Positions 29,474 through 38,964 are shown, numbered from the stretch's first letter. The stretch: DNA of 64,000 nt from Pseudoduganella danionis (GCF_009720775.1 NZ_WNKW01000002.1:1-64000); one strand, 5' to 3'. Program-made: numbers and translations. Notes: generated by a model not told the origin, from the letters alone.

Positions 29474-29785
29474 TTGCTACTTTCTGAGATCGTGGACGGG
29501 CGGGGTCCAGAAGTTGAAGGCGGTCTGAGATTATACGGCATCGCAAAATTTGCTTCAGAAAATCACGTGCTCGCAGCAACAAAATGCTGTGCCGCGCAGG
29601 AAAGTGTGGTGGGCGGCGCCAGACTGGGGTATTGCCAGGTGGCGCGGCGCAATATTGATTCCTGAAATATTTGGTAGGCAATTATTGTAAGCAATTGTAA
29701 ATGCGTGTAATTTGGTTGTTGAGCTTGCCGCCGTTGCGCCTGCAAGCATCGTTTGCCGCCGTCTCAAGCTGAAAGGAAGTTGACC
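29474..29785. other. 312-base divergent intergenic region, metH / DUF1800 gene
   Basis: No gene is seen here. On the minus strand TATAAT (29535-29530) could be the metH -10, giving a leader of about 50 bases; that is too short for a cobalamin riboswitch, and none was recognised elsewhere in the gap. Toward the plus-strand gene there are TTGTAA, TTGTAA and GTGTAA at 29685, 29695 and 29705, spaced exactly 10 bases. GAAAGGAAGT before 29786 is the ribosome site of the DUF1800 gene. Confidence 0.55.
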
Positions 29786-31447
29786 ATGAATGGTCTGTGT
29801 AACTGGCGTTGGCCGCTGGCTGGCGCGCTGCTGCCGCTGTTGCTGGCCTGCTCGCCGGGCAGCCAAACACCGCCAGCAGAGTCGGCCGGTCAGGTCAAGC
29901 CGCAGGCGGAGCTGCGGATGAATTTTTACGCGGCTTCCCGCGCTGCCGAGCAGGTGAGTTTTGGGGCAAATCCGGCATTGGTGGCGGAGCTGCAGCGCAA
30001 GGGGCTGGCGAGCTGGATCGATGAGCAATTTGCGCTGCCGCCAAGTACGGCAGTGTCGCCAACCTGGGTGCGTTATTACGATGATAAAAATGAGTTAGCC
30101 AGTAACCGCGCTGGTAACTTTCCGTCCGACCAGTTCTGGCGTCGTGCGCTGAGTGCGCCCGACCAATTGCGCCAGCGCGTGACATGGGCACTATTCCAAT
30201 TCATTCCCGTGGCGCAGGGCCAGCCGAATGGCCAGGTTCAGTATTACAACATGCTGATCAACAATGCCTTCGGCACGTATCCGCAGTTACTGCATGAAGT
30301 GACGGTGCAGCCCATGATGGGCTGGTATCTGAACAACGAGACTAACCGTCCGCCTTCGCCCCAGTGCCTGGGCTGTACCCCTAACGAGAATTATGCGCGC
30401 GAGCTGATGCAACTGTTTTCCATCGGCGTGGTGCAGCTCAATAGCGATGGCAGCGTGATCCGCGATGCCAACGGTAAACCGCGCGAGACATATACCCAGA
30501 AGGATGTGGAAGCACTGGCACGGGCTCTAACGGGCTGGCGCGGTGCCTGGGATAATGACCCGCTGAGCAAGATGGCGAATTTCGACCAGCGCATGACGCC
30601 CGAAGCGGAAGCGTTTCTGCACGATAGCAAGGCCAAGGTGGTGATGGGCATGCCGCTGGTCGCCGGCATGGGCGCTGCGGCCGAACTCGATGCAGTGATA
30701 GCTTTGCTGATGCAGCACCCGAATGTGGCGCCCTTCGTGAGCTTGCGACTGATCCAGCATTTGGTGACCAGCAACCCGTCGCCGGCCTACCTGAGCCGGA
30801 TCAGCACCGTATTTCGTAACAATGGCAGCGGGGTGGCTGGCGATCTGCGTGCCGTGGTCAAAGCTATTTTGCTGGATCCGGAAGCGCGTGCCGGCGACGT
30901 GCCCGGTCAGCAAACCCGGCAATCTGGCAAGTTCCGCGAGCCGGTGCAGTGGATGAGTGCTCTGATGCGCGGACTCGCGTGCACGGCGCCATTGTATAGC
31001 TCGGATGGCAAGAGTCAGTGGGTGGTGGGGCCGCCGGGTCAGCCGCCCAATGCGCCGCCCAGTGTGTTTTCCTTCTATCAGGCCACTGACCGCGTACCGG
31101 GCAGCAATCTGCTGGCGCCAGAGCAAAAGATCGTGGGAACGATGGAATTGAATAGTCGTTTAGGTATGCTCAACTGGCATTTGTTGGACAGTAACAACCC
31201 TGCCAGTGCCAGCAACCGTAGCAATAGCGGTTGTGACCTCAGTACGCCGGCTCAGTTGTTGCGTACCGATCCCACGGCATTTCTGGACATGGTCAGTCAG
31301 CGCTGGTTCCGTGGCGCCATGCCGCCTACCTTGCGCAGCAAGATGGCCACGCTGATGCAGTCGGAAACCTGGAATAGCAATGAGGAAGGGGCTTTGACGA
31401 TGATTCAGTTCGCACTGGCCAGTCCCTACTATGGAGTAATGCGATGA
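29786..31447 (+). CDS. DUF1800 family lipoprotein
   Basis: A 553-residue exported protein. The signal WPLAGALLPLLLAC ends in a lipobox L-L-A-C22, predicting a lipoprotein. The body matches DUF1800: ASWIDEQFALP, LRQRVTWALFQ, NYARELMQLFSIGVVQLN, TQKDVEALARALTGWRG, LIQHLVTSNPSPAYLSRI and the end LIQFALASPYYGVMR-like. DUF1800 genes usually pair with DUF1501 genes, as here, where the two overlap by ATGA. The biochemical role is unknown. ATG 29786 is chosen for its ribosome site and signal peptide. It heads the exported-protein cluster ending at 36557. Confidence 0.88.
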   Translation: MNGLCNWRWPLAGALLPLLLACSPGSQTPPAESAGQVKPQAELRMNFYAASRAAEQVSFGANPALVAELQRKGLASWIDEQFALPPSTAVSPTWVRYYDDKNELASNRAGNFPSDQFWRRALSAPDQLRQRVTWALFQFIPVAQGQPNGQVQYYNMLINNAFGTYPQLLHEVTVQPMMGWYLNNETNRPPSPQCLGCTPNENYARELMQLFSIGVVQLNSDGSVIRDANGKPRETYTQKDVEALARALTGWRGAWDNDPLSKMANFDQRMTPEAEAFLHDSKAKVVMGMPLVAGMGAAAELDAVIALLMQHPNVAPFVSLRLIQHLVTSNPSPAYLSRISTVFRNNGSGVAGDLRAVVKAILLDPEARAGDVPGQQTRQSGKFREPVQWMSALMRGLACTAPLYSSDGKSQWVVGPPGQPPNAPPSVFSFYQATDRVPGSNLLAPEQKIVGTMELNSRLGMLNWHLLDSNNPASASNRSNSGCDLSTPAQLLRTDPTAFLDMVSQRWFRGAMPPTLRSKMATLMQSETWNSNEEGALTMIQFALASPYYGVMR

Positions 31448-32778
31448 AGCGACGGGATTTTTTGCGGGCCGGGACCCTGCTTGGATTGGGCGGCATGGGG
31501 CTGCTGGGGGCACAAGCGGCAGGCGGTGGTGACTACAAGGCTTTGGTATGCCTGTACCTGAATGGCGGCAACGACGGCAATAACACCTTGATTCCGCTGG
31601 ATGGTGCGTATAACGACTACGCCGCGGCGCGGCCCGTGCTGGCGCTGCCCAAGGAAACGCTGGCACCGCTGAGCGGCAGCAGCGCAGGCCACAGTTTCGG
31701 CCTGCATCCGGCGCTGGCGCCGCTGGCCGAGCTGTACAACCAGCATCGCCTCGCGTGGATAGCCAACGCCGGGCCTTTGCTGGTGCCATCGACGGCAGAG
31801 CAGGTGATCAATAATGCTGTGCCACTGCCGCCTTTCCTGATGTCGCATAGCGACCAGACGGCCATGCAGCAAGGCTGGGGAGGGGACGCCGATGCCAGCG
31901 GCTGGGGCGGGCGCGGGCTGGAGCTGATGCCGACCACGCTGCTCAATCCTTTGCGCGCGATGACCATGAACCAGGATCGTACGCTGGTACTGGGCCGCAA
32001 TTCTCCAGTGTCCTTGATGACTTCGGGCGGCATGCAATATTGGGGCAGGGCCGATCTGGCCCAGCCGCAGTCGTACTGGACGCAAGCACTCAACACCATG
32101 GCGCGCTGGCAGTTCAACAACGATTACGAGGCCGGCTTTGCCCGCAATTTTGGCGCGAGCCTGGAAGACTCCACCCTGCTGGTGAAAGTGCTGGCGATGG
32201 CGCAAGCCCCCAAGGCGGATTTTGCCTCGGACGAACTGGCGAATAATCTGCGTGCGCTGGCTTCCGCGATTCCGGTATTTAAGTCCATGGGCTACCGGCG
32301 GCAGATTTTTCTGGTGAGCTGGGGCGGGTTCGACACCCACTTTGGCCAGCGCGGTAGTGAAGCGCGTACCCAGGATAGCCAGTTGGCCATCGTCGGCAAG
32401 GCCGTGGCGGCATTTGACCAGGCCAATCGCGCCTCTGGTGTGGATATGGATGTGACGACGCTGATGATGAGCGATTTTGGCCGTACGCTGCGTCCCGCCT
32501 CCGGGGCCGGTTCCGATCATGCCTGGGGCAATCATTGGTTCGTGCTGGGCGGCGCGGTCGCGGGAGGACAGGTGGTTGGGCAATTCCCTTCGCTGGTGCT
32601 GGGCGGGCGCGATGATGGCGACCCCGGCGGTGGTGGCCGTATGGTGCCGACCACCAGTACGGAGCAGGTGGCGGCAACCTTGATGCAGTGGCTAGGCTTG
32701 CCTGATTCTGCCTTGCCATCAGTGTTCCCGACCCTGGCCAACTTCAGCGTCCACAAGCTGCCGATATTGCGTGGCTAG
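31444..32778 (+). CDS. DUF1501 family Tat-exported protein
   Basis: A 444-residue protein starting MKRRDFLRAGTLLGLGG, a twin-arginine signal (R3-R4-D-F-L), with likely cleavage near AQAAGG. DUF1501 blocks are CLYLNGGNDGNNTLIPLD, GHSFGLHPALAPLAEL, SHSDQTAMQQGWGG, SWGGFDTHFGQRG, MMSDFGRTLRPASGAGSDHAWGNH-like and QWLGLPDSALPSVFP. The family has an alkaline phosphatase/sulfatase-like look and is paired with DUF1800; substrates are unknown. Tat export suggests folding or cofactor loading in the cytoplasm. Its ATG overlaps the DUF1800 stop, and the RTX protease gene follows after 31 bases. Confidence 0.9.
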   Translation: MKRRDFLRAGTLLGLGGMGLLGAQAAGGGDYKALVCLYLNGGNDGNNTLIPLDGAYNDYAAARPVLALPKETLAPLSGSSAGHSFGLHPALAPLAELYNQHRLAWIANAGPLLVPSTAEQVINNAVPLPPFLMSHSDQTAMQQGWGGDADASGWGGRGLELMPTTLLNPLRAMTMNQDRTLVLGRNSPVSLMTSGGMQYWGRADLAQPQSYWTQALNTMARWQFNNDYEAGFARNFGASLEDSTLLVKVLAMAQAPKADFASDELANNLRALASAIPVFKSMGYRRQIFLVSWGGFDTHFGQRGSEARTQDSQLAIVGKAVAAFDQANRASGVDMDVTTLMMSDFGRTLRPASGAGSDHAWGNHWFVLGGAVAGGQVVGQFPSLVLGGRDDGDPGGGGRMVPTTSTEQVAATLMQWLGLPDSALPSVFPTLANFSVHKLPILRG

Positions 32779-32809
32779 ATGCCGCTCCACCAGAGACAGA
32801 AAGATCACT

Positions 32810-35113
32810 ATGGAAGTTAAAGGTAGCGCAGGGGCGGATCTATACGATCAGCAGAAGCTCGGTATCACGGACTGGCTAGATTATTTCGGTCTGGGCGGCG
32901 ACGATATTATTCGCATGTATCGGGGTGGTGTGAATCCCGGTGCCGGGAATGATATGGTAGAAAAATTGCCGGGTAACCAATGGGACAAACTGGCCGTGCG
33001 CTATTGGGATGCGCCGGCCGGGGTGGTGGTGGACCTGGCCAGCGGTTCGGCGCAGGATGGCTGGGGCAGCTTCGACATACTGGTACATGTCGATGATGTG
33101 CATAGCGGTGGCGCGAACGACCGCCTGTATGGTAGTGACGGCGACAATCTGTTCTCGACCGGCGGCGGGCAGGATATCGTTGATGGCCGTGGCGGCATCG
33201 ACACCATCATCCTGCCCTGGGTCGATGGCCATGTGGCGACGCTGGCGGACTTGAAGATCGCAGTCTCGCTCGACGGTAGCCACGCTCTGATCACAGCACC
33301 GGCCGATGCGAACTACCGCTTAGATATCAGCAATGTCGAACTGATAGCGCTGGACTGGAGCCAGCCCCGCCTGGCGCTACGCGACTTCATTACGCCCGAG
33401 CAGATCGCCGAGCAGGCCATTGCTGCAGGCAGCAATCTGCGCTGGAATGCCGATGCAGCAGTGGGCAGCAAGGTGACAGTGAGCTATAGCTTCGTGAGCA
33501 CGGCCCCTGCCAGCGGCGTGGGGGCAAGCGGCTTCCGTGCGTTCAGTGCAGCCGAGCAGCAGGTGGTGCGCAAATTGCTGGCCGAAACCAGCGCGCTGAG
33601 CGGCATCAGTTTCAGCGAAGTGGCCGATAGCGCCAGCAACCATGGCCAGATCCGCTTCGGCGTGAGCCAGCAAAGCGCAACCGAAGGCGTGGCCTGGCTG
33701 CCCAATCAGAGCGGGGCCGGGGATCAGGCCGGCGACGTGTGGATGGATGTGGAATCCATGGCCAATCTGACGCCGGGCAGCGAAGGCTATGCGGCCTTGT
33801 TGCATGAACTGGGTCACGCGCTGGGCTTGCGCCATCCGACCAATGTCGACCCGGGTGATGCCTGGAGCAATGTGGTGATGGCCGCGTTTAACAGCAAGCA
33901 GACTTCGGTGATGGCGTCGGCTGCTTCCGCCGATGGACTATTCCGCTCGGACTGGGGACTGTACGACGTGCTGGCGCTGCGCTATCTGTATGGCAGCAAG
34001 TTGCATGCGGCGGGGGACGACCATTATCAGTTCGGTGCCGCGACCAGCACCAGTAGTACGCTGGTCGATGATGGCGGGACAGACAGCATCGATGCCAGCG
34101 CAGCGACGCTGGGCGTGCAGATCAATCTGACTCCGGGCAGTCTGTCCAGCATAGGCTTGACGCCCGGCGGCGTGGCTGCCGTGAATAATCTGGCCATCGC
34201 AGCCGATAGCTGGATCGAACAGGCGATAGGCTCGCGTTACGACGATGTCCTGATCGGCAATGAGCGTGACAATCTGCTGCAGGGCAATGGCGGCAATGAT
34301 GTGATCGATGGCGGTGCGGGGCAGGATACCGTGCTGTTTGCTGGCAGCATGAGCGATTACACCATCAACTCAAGTTACGACACCCTACAAGTGGCGGCCA
34401 AAGATGGCCAGTCCGGCTTTGCCACGCTGAGCCAGGTAGAAATACTGGCGTTTGGCGATGGCCGCCGTAGCCTGATGGGCGATAACGGCGCGAACAATCT
34501 GCAAGGCGGTGCCGCCGATGATGTGTTCACGGGGAGCGGTGGCAATGATACGCTGGACGGCGGCGCCGGCCGGGACTGGGCCTTCTACAGCGCGGCGCGC
34601 AGTCAGTACACCATCCACAAGAGTGCGGGCGGCTACAGCATTACTGATAACAGCGGCGCCGAAGGCGTGGATCAGCTAATCAATATGGAACGTTTGCAGT
34701 TCAGCGATCAGGCGGTGGCGCTCGATATCAATGGCGTGGGCGGCAAGGCTTACCGGATTTATCAGGCAGCGTTCGACCGCAGTCCGGATGCAGTGGGTCT
34801 GGGCTTCTGGATCAGTGTGATGGATAAGGGCTATGCGCTGGTGGACGTGGCGGCAGAGTTTATCAAATCGACGGAGTTTTCCACACTCTATGGCGCTCAG
34901 CCTACGAATACGGAGCTGCTCGGACGGATTTATCAGAACGTGCTGCACCGCACGCCGGATGCGGGCGGCTATGCGTTCTGGCTCGATGTGCTGAACCGTG
35001 GCGCAGTCAGCCGGGCAGAAGTGCTGGCCGCGTTCAGCGAAAGTCCGGAGAATCAGGAGGCGCTAATAGGCGTGATCGGCCAGGGATTTAACTATCAGCC
35101 CTTTACCGGCTGA
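32810..35113 (+). CDS. RTX-type metzincin protease with C-terminal DUF4214
   Basis: A 767-residue protein without a Sec signal, as expected for a type I secretion substrate. An N-terminal half-RTX region (about 1-130: GADLYDQ, GGANDRLYGSDGDN, GGGQDIVDGRGG) precedes a serralysin-like metalloprotease domain (about 200-400) with the zinc motif H332-E-x-x-H336-x-x-G-x-x-H342 (HELGHALGLRH). RTX nonapeptides follow (about 485-515 and 565-590: GNGGNDVIDGGAGQD, GSGGNDTLDGGAGRD). A DUF4214 pair closes the protein (about 640-755: YRIYQAAFDRSPDAVGLGFW, IYQNVLHRTPDAGGYAFW). No HlyB/HlyD/TolC genes are nearby. ATG 32810 is preferred to an upstream in-frame start. Confidence 0.88.
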   Translation: MEVKGSAGADLYDQQKLGITDWLDYFGLGGDDIIRMYRGGVNPGAGNDMVEKLPGNQWDKLAVRYWDAPAGVVVDLASGSAQDGWGSFDILVHVDDVHSGGANDRLYGSDGDNLFSTGGGQDIVDGRGGIDTIILPWVDGHVATLADLKIAVSLDGSHALITAPADANYRLDISNVELIALDWSQPRLALRDFITPEQIAEQAIAAGSNLRWNADAAVGSKVTVSYSFVSTAPASGVGASGFRAFSAAEQQVVRKLLAETSALSGISFSEVADSASNHGQIRFGVSQQSATEGVAWLPNQSGAGDQAGDVWMDVESMANLTPGSEGYAALLHELGHALGLRHPTNVDPGDAWSNVVMAAFNSKQTSVMASAASADGLFRSDWGLYDVLALRYLYGSKLHAAGDDHYQFGAATSTSSTLVDDGGTDSIDASAATLGVQINLTPGSLSSIGLTPGGVAAVNNLAIAADSWIEQAIGSRYDDVLIGNERDNLLQGNGGNDVIDGGAGQDTVLFAGSMSDYTINSSYDTLQVAAKDGQSGFATLSQVEILAFGDGRRSLMGDNGANNLQGGAADDVFTGSGGNDTLDGGAGRDWAFYSAARSQYTIHKSAGGYSITDNSGAEGVDQLINMERLQFSDQAVALDINGVGGKAYRIYQAAFDRSPDAVGLGFWISVMDKGYALVDVAAEFIKSTEFSTLYGAQPTNTELLGRIYQNVLHRTPDAGGYAFWLDVLNRGAVSRAEVLAAFSESPENQEALIGVIGQGFNYQPFTG

Positions 35114-35151
35114 GGCTATACTGATGTCCTCGTTCAACCTAGGACTTTGCG

Positions 35152-35607
35152 ATGAAAATTTTTCAGTCTTGGCAGCTGGCTGTAATAGCCTGCGCTTTTG
35201 TTACGGCTAGTGCCCAGGCCGATAGCTCCGTGTCGTCGGCTTCCAGTGCCGGCTCGGCTTCCAGCGGCAGCGTCTCCGATTCACTGAGCAGTTCCAGCAA
35301 TAGCTCGGGTGGCAACCAGCGTAAAGTCGCCGATGGCAATTACCACATCATCGATATCGCGGCCATGCCGGGCCATGCTGACCGCACGCGTCTGACGCTG
35401 CAAGGCGAGCAGCCGGACCAGCAAGTGGTGCTGGATCTGCCGCACAGCACGTTCGCGGCCCAGCATCTGGGCCGTGGTGATCGCATGTATGCACAGAACC
35501 GTGTGTACGGGATCGAGTTTGGCCGTAGCGATCAGCGTCAGCCGTTTTATCTGGTGCTGGCCGATGCGTGGTACGGCGAACTGGCATCGCGCCCCGTCAG
35601 TCTTTGA
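35152..35607 (+). CDS. Ser-rich exported protein of unknown function
   Basis: A 151-residue protein with a signal peptide (about 1-23, cleavage after SAQA). A Ser/Gly-rich low-complexity stretch (about 24-60) precedes a small domain (YHIIDIAAMPGHADRTRLTL, RMYAQNRVYGIEFG). I recognise no family. It follows the RTX protease by 38 bases, and its stop overlaps the next ATG (TGATG). The shared envelope destination and tight spacing suggest a link with its neighbours. Confidence 0.7.
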   Translation: MKIFQSWQLAVIACAFVTASAQADSSVSSASSAGSASSGSVSDSLSSSSNSSGGNQRKVADGNYHIIDIAAMPGHADRTRLTLQGEQPDQQVVLDLPHSTFAAQHLGRGDRMYAQNRVYGIEFGRSDQRQPFYLVLADAWYGELASRPVSL

Positions 35608-36557
35608 TGCGGCAATGGGCGGCTGGGCTGCTGCTGGCAGGCACGGCCGCGGCAGCTCAGGCTAGCACGCAGGCGCCGGATGCGGCGTTCGCGCCAGCCC
35701 CTGTCCGTGCAGGCCGCGGTTCGGGTGCCTCGCATTTCTGTGACCGTAGCCAAGCCCTGAGCGCCATCGAGCAGGACCGCTTGCTGCGCTTCGCCGCTGC
35801 GCTGCGCGATGAACTGGGCGAGGACGACGATATTGTTTTGCTGAGCCGTTCTGGCCTGGATTTGAGCCGCTTTGCCATCCGTTATTCGCATGCGGCACTA
35901 GCCTGGCGTTCGGCCGAAGGCCGCTGGTCGGCGCGCCAGCTTTACTACGCCTGCGACGAAGGACGGCCACGTATCTATGATCAGGGACTGGCCGGATTTG
36001 CCCTGGGCACGGATGACCCTGCGCTTGGCTTTGTCTCGCTGGTGCGTATGCCGGCGCAGGCGAGTACCGCCTTGCGCCCCGCACTGCTCGATGCCAGCCG
36101 CGTGCAGCATTTGCTGGCGGCTAGTTATAGCGCGAATGCGTACGCGTATAGCGTGCAATATCAGAACTGCAATCAGTGGGTAGTGGAAATGCTGGCGGCG
36201 GGCTGGGCCGATCTAGCTGACGGTGAGGACCTGCGCCTGCGTGCCCAGGCCTGGCTGGCTCAGGCGGTCTACGCGCCGCAGCCGGTCGAAGTGGGATCGC
36301 GCTGGCTGATGCTGGCATCGGCCTTTGTACCCTTGCTGCATCTGGACGACCATCCGCCCGAGGCGCGTAGCGCCATGCGCCTGCAAGTGAGCTTGCCGGT
36401 CGCGATAGAGCAGTTTGTGCAGCAGCGTTTTCCGGGCAGCAGCCGGGTGGAGCTGTGCCACGATGAACACCAGATCGTGGTGCATCGTGGCTGGTCGCCC
36501 GTCGCTGCCGGCTGTGTGGCGGGACCGGATGACCGTGTGATACCGCTGGCCGACTAG
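35607..36557 (+). CDS. DUF2145 family exported protein
   Basis: A 316-residue protein with a signal peptide (about 1-19, MRQWAAGLLLAGTAAAAQA). DUF2145 blocks are visible: HFCDRSQALSAIEQDRLLRF, GLDLSRFAIRYSHAALAWR, GRWSARQLYYACDEGRPRIY and NCNQWVVEMLA. The conserved Cys (NCNQW) and His (YSHAA) resemble a papain-like/NlpC-type pair, but catalysis is unproven. ATG 35607 overlaps the preceding stop, making translational coupling likely. It is the last gene of the exported-protein cluster. Confidence 0.82.
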   Translation: MRQWAAGLLLAGTAAAAQASTQAPDAAFAPAPVRAGRGSGASHFCDRSQALSAIEQDRLLRFAAALRDELGEDDDIVLLSRSGLDLSRFAIRYSHAALAWRSAEGRWSARQLYYACDEGRPRIYDQGLAGFALGTDDPALGFVSLVRMPAQASTALRPALLDASRVQHLLAASYSANAYAYSVQYQNCNQWVVEMLAAGWADLADGEDLRLRAQAWLAQAVYAPQPVEVGSRWLMLASAFVPLLHLDDHPPEARSAMRLQVSLPVAIEQFVQQRFPGSSRVELCHDEHQIVVHRGWSPVAAGCVAGPDDRVIPLAD

Positions 36558-36611
36558 GGCCGCCTGCGGCTGTCAGGGCGCACCGGCGGCGTGGCCGGCG
36601 CGCCGCGGACA

Positions 36612-37247
36612 TCAGGCGATTTCGGACACCAGATGCTCGCTCGAGCGGCGGACTTTTTTCAGGTTGACCAGCCAGTCGCCGTCGTTGGCGCGGTAGCCGA
36701 GTGGCAGGATCACCACCGAGCGCAGGCCGCGCTGTTTCAGGCCCAGAATCTCATCGACGGCAGCCGGATCGAAACCTTCCATCGGCGTGGCATCGACCTG
36801 CTCTTCAGCAGCAGCCACCAGCGCGACGCCCAGCGCGATGTAGGCTTGACGGGCGGCCGCGTCGAAGTTGGCCTGGTCGCCACGGGCGGCAACGATGCCT
36901 TTGAGCTGTTTGCGATAGGCTTCCCAGCCTTCATTGATGAAGCCGCGCTGCTCGTTGGTCAGATCGAACATCATATCGATGCGCGCTTCGGTGATGTTGT
37001 CTCATGCGGCAAAGACCAGCAGGTGGGACGCTTCCGTCACCTGGGCCTGATTCCAGGCCACGGTCTGCATCTGGGCGCGTTTTTCCGGATTGGTCACGAG
37101 CAGCACTTCGAACGGCTGCAGGCCGCTCGAAGTGGGGGCCAGACGGATCGCTTCGAGGATGCGCTCGACCTTGTCGGCGGCGACCTTTTTGGAAGCGTCG
37201 TATTTTTTGGTGGCGTAGCGCCAGTTCAGTTTGTCAATCAGCGTCAT
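36612..37247 (-). pseudogene. NfsB-like nitroreductase interrupted by one in-frame TGA
   Basis: Reading from ATG 37247 (MTLIDKLNWRYATKKYDASK), the frame carries nitroreductase features: APTSSGLQPFEVLLVTNPEK, HLLVFAA, then, after a stop, DNITEARIDMMFDL, ATPMEGFDPAAVDEILGL and VVILPLGYRANDGDWL. The single interruption is TGA at 37004-37002, in the position where homologues, from memory, have Trp (FAAWDN). The frame is otherwise intact to 36612, about 211 codons, the normal family length. It is either a recent nonsense mutation or a base-call error of TGG. Confidence 0.85.
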
Positions 37248-37384
37248 GGGTGGTGTTCCTGTGAATATGTTATCAGTCAGAGCAGAACCCGCTCATTAGC
37301 GGGCTCTAGCATAAGACGTTAACATAAATTCTCAGGATGCGCTGAGCGCCCCCGGTTTTGCGCCGGGCGCGGGCAGGCTGAAAC

Positions 37385-38341
37385 TCAGCCCAGCTTCAGG
37401 CCTTCGAGCGGGAAGCCCTTGATGAACTCGGCAGCCGGCAAGCGTTTGCCGCCCGGTTTCTGCAGCGAAGTCAGGCGCAGCGTACCCGTGCCGCAGGCCA
37501 CCACGATGCCGTGCTGGGCATCGGCCGCGAGGATCTGGCCCGGCTCGGCCTTGCTGCTGGCAGGCAGCACTTCCGCGCCCCACAGCTTGATGTGCACGCC
37601 GTTGACGCTGGCATGGGCACCGGGGAAGGGATTGAAGGCGCGGATCTTGCGGTCGAGTTCTATGGCGGACAGGCTGAAGTCCAGCGCCGCTTCTTCCTTG
37701 CTGATCTTGGCGGCGTAGTTGACGCCCGCTTCCGGCTGCGGCACGGCTTCGAGCTGGCCGTGCTGAAGCTGGCGCAAGGCTTGCACTATCATCTGGCCGC
37801 CCATGGCGGCCAGCTTGTCGTGCAGCGTGCCGGTACTGTCGTGCGCGGTGATGGGCAGGTTTTCCACCAGCAGCATGGGGCCCGTATCGAGGCCTTCTTC
37901 CATCTGCATGATGGTGATGCCGGTTTCCTTGTCGCCCGCTTCGATGGCGCGGTGGATCGGTGCGGCGCCGCGCCAGCGCGGCAGCAGCGAACCGTGGATG
38001 TTCAGGCAGGGCTTGATGTCGAGCGTGCTGCGCGGCAGGATCAGGCCATAGGCCGCCACCACCATCACATCGTAGGGCGTGGACAACAGGCGCTGGTGCG
38101 CAGCTTTGGCCTGTTCGGCGCGCACCGGATCAGGGCTGTCCATGCGCAGCGACAGCGGCTGCAGCACTTCCATGCCGTGTGCCACGGCGTACTGCTTGAC
38201 GGCGGACGGCTGCAAATGCATGCCGCGCCCGGCCGGGCGGTCGGGCTGGGTCAGCACCAGCGGAATTTCAAAACCGGCCTCGTGCAGAGCTTGCAGGGCC
38301 ACGGCGGCAAATTCCGGCGTGCCGGCGAAAATCACTTTCAT
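37385..38341 (-). CDS. fmt: Methionyl-tRNA formyltransferase
   Basis: Formylates the initiator Met-tRNA. The 318-residue protein begins [19 protein letters not shown] and has the 10-formyltetrahydrofolate site in [20 protein letters not shown], with D in GLDTGPML. The C-terminal OB-like domain starts near residue 210. It lies 38 bases downstream of def, the conserved def-fmt pair. A hairpin (AGAACCCGCT/AGCGGGCTCT, 37284-37307) lies beyond its stop, but without a T-run on the minus strand. Confidence 0.97.
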   Translation of the reverse strand: MKVIFAGTPEFAAVALQALHEAGFEIPLVLTQPDRPAGRGMHLQPSAVKQYAVAHGMEVLQPLSLRMDSPDPVRAEQAKAAHQRLLSTPYDVMVVAAYGLILPRSTLDIKPCLNIHGSLLPRWRGAAPIHRAIEAGDKETGITIMQMEEGLDTGPMLLVENLPITAHDSTGTLHDKLAAMGGQMIVQALRQLQHGQLEAVPQPEAGVNYAAKISKEEAALDFSLSAIELDRKIRAFNPFPGAHASVNGVHIKLWGAEVLPASSKAEPGQILAADAQHGIVVACGTGTLRLTSLQKPGGKRLPAAEFIKGFPLEGLKLG

Positions 38342-38379
38342 GCGGGATTCCTGATCGGTAGCGTAAGACGGGCAGCCGC

Positions 38380-38922
38380 TTAGAAGCGGCGGCCTTGCGC
38401 GCGCAGTTGGGCCGCACGTTCCATGCCGCGCTCTTCTTTCAGCAGCTTGGTCTTGATGCGGTTGCGCTTGAGTGGCGACAGGTATTCGACAAATACCTTA
38501 CCCTTCAGGTGATCCATTTCGTGCTGGATGCAGACGGCCAGCAGACCATCGGCTTCCAGTTCGAAGGCCTGGCCTTTGGCGTCGAGTGCGCGCACCTTGA
38601 CGCGGGCCGGGCGTTCCACGCCGTCGTACACGCCGGGCACGGACAGACAGCCTTCGTCATACACTTCGCGTTCTTCGCTGGTCCAGAGGATTTCCGGATT
38701 GATGAATACTTGCAGTGCATCCTTGGTTTCGGTCGTGTCGATTACCACTACCTGTTCATGCACGTCCACCTGCGAAGCGGCCAGACCCACGCCCGGTGCG
38801 TCGTACATGGTTTCGGCCATGTCGGCCACGAGTTTTTCCAGCCGCTCGTCGAACACGGTCACAGGCTGGGCCACCTTGTGCAGACGGGGATCGGGATAAC
38901 GCAAAATATTCAGGATAGCCAT
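38380..38922 (-). CDS. def: Peptide deformylase
   Basis: Removes the formyl group from nascent proteins. The 180-residue protein contains all three motifs: [16 protein letters not shown] and QHEMDHL, which provide the catalytic Glu and the metal ligands Cys, His and His. ATG 38922 ([20 protein letters not shown]) fits the family start; the in-frame extension upstream is unlike deformylases. No clear Shine-Dalgarno precedes this ATG. It is co-directional with fmt and divergent from the LysM-dprA operon. Confidence 0.97.
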   Translation of the reverse strand: MAILNILRYPDPRLHKVAQPVTVFDERLEKLVADMAETMYDAPGVGLAASQVDVHEQVVVIDTTETKDALQVFINPEILWTSEEREVYDEGCLSVPGVYDGVERPARVKVRALDAKGQAFELEADGLLAVCIQHEMDHLKGKVFVEYLSPLKRNRIKTKLLKEERGMERAAQLRAQGRRF

Positions 38923-38964
38923 AAGGGGTAGGTAACTCTCGATGTAATACGACGGCTGTCGTAG

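Noticed and set aside
29474..29785. A cobalamin or SAM riboswitch upstream of metH
   Set aside because: No riboswitch motif was recognised, and the likely promoter leaves a leader of only about 50 bases.
37002..37004. The in-frame TGA of the nitroreductase read as selenocysteine
   Set aside because: The residue position is not catalytic, family members have Trp there as far as I recall, and no selenocysteine insertion stem-loop was evident after the codon.
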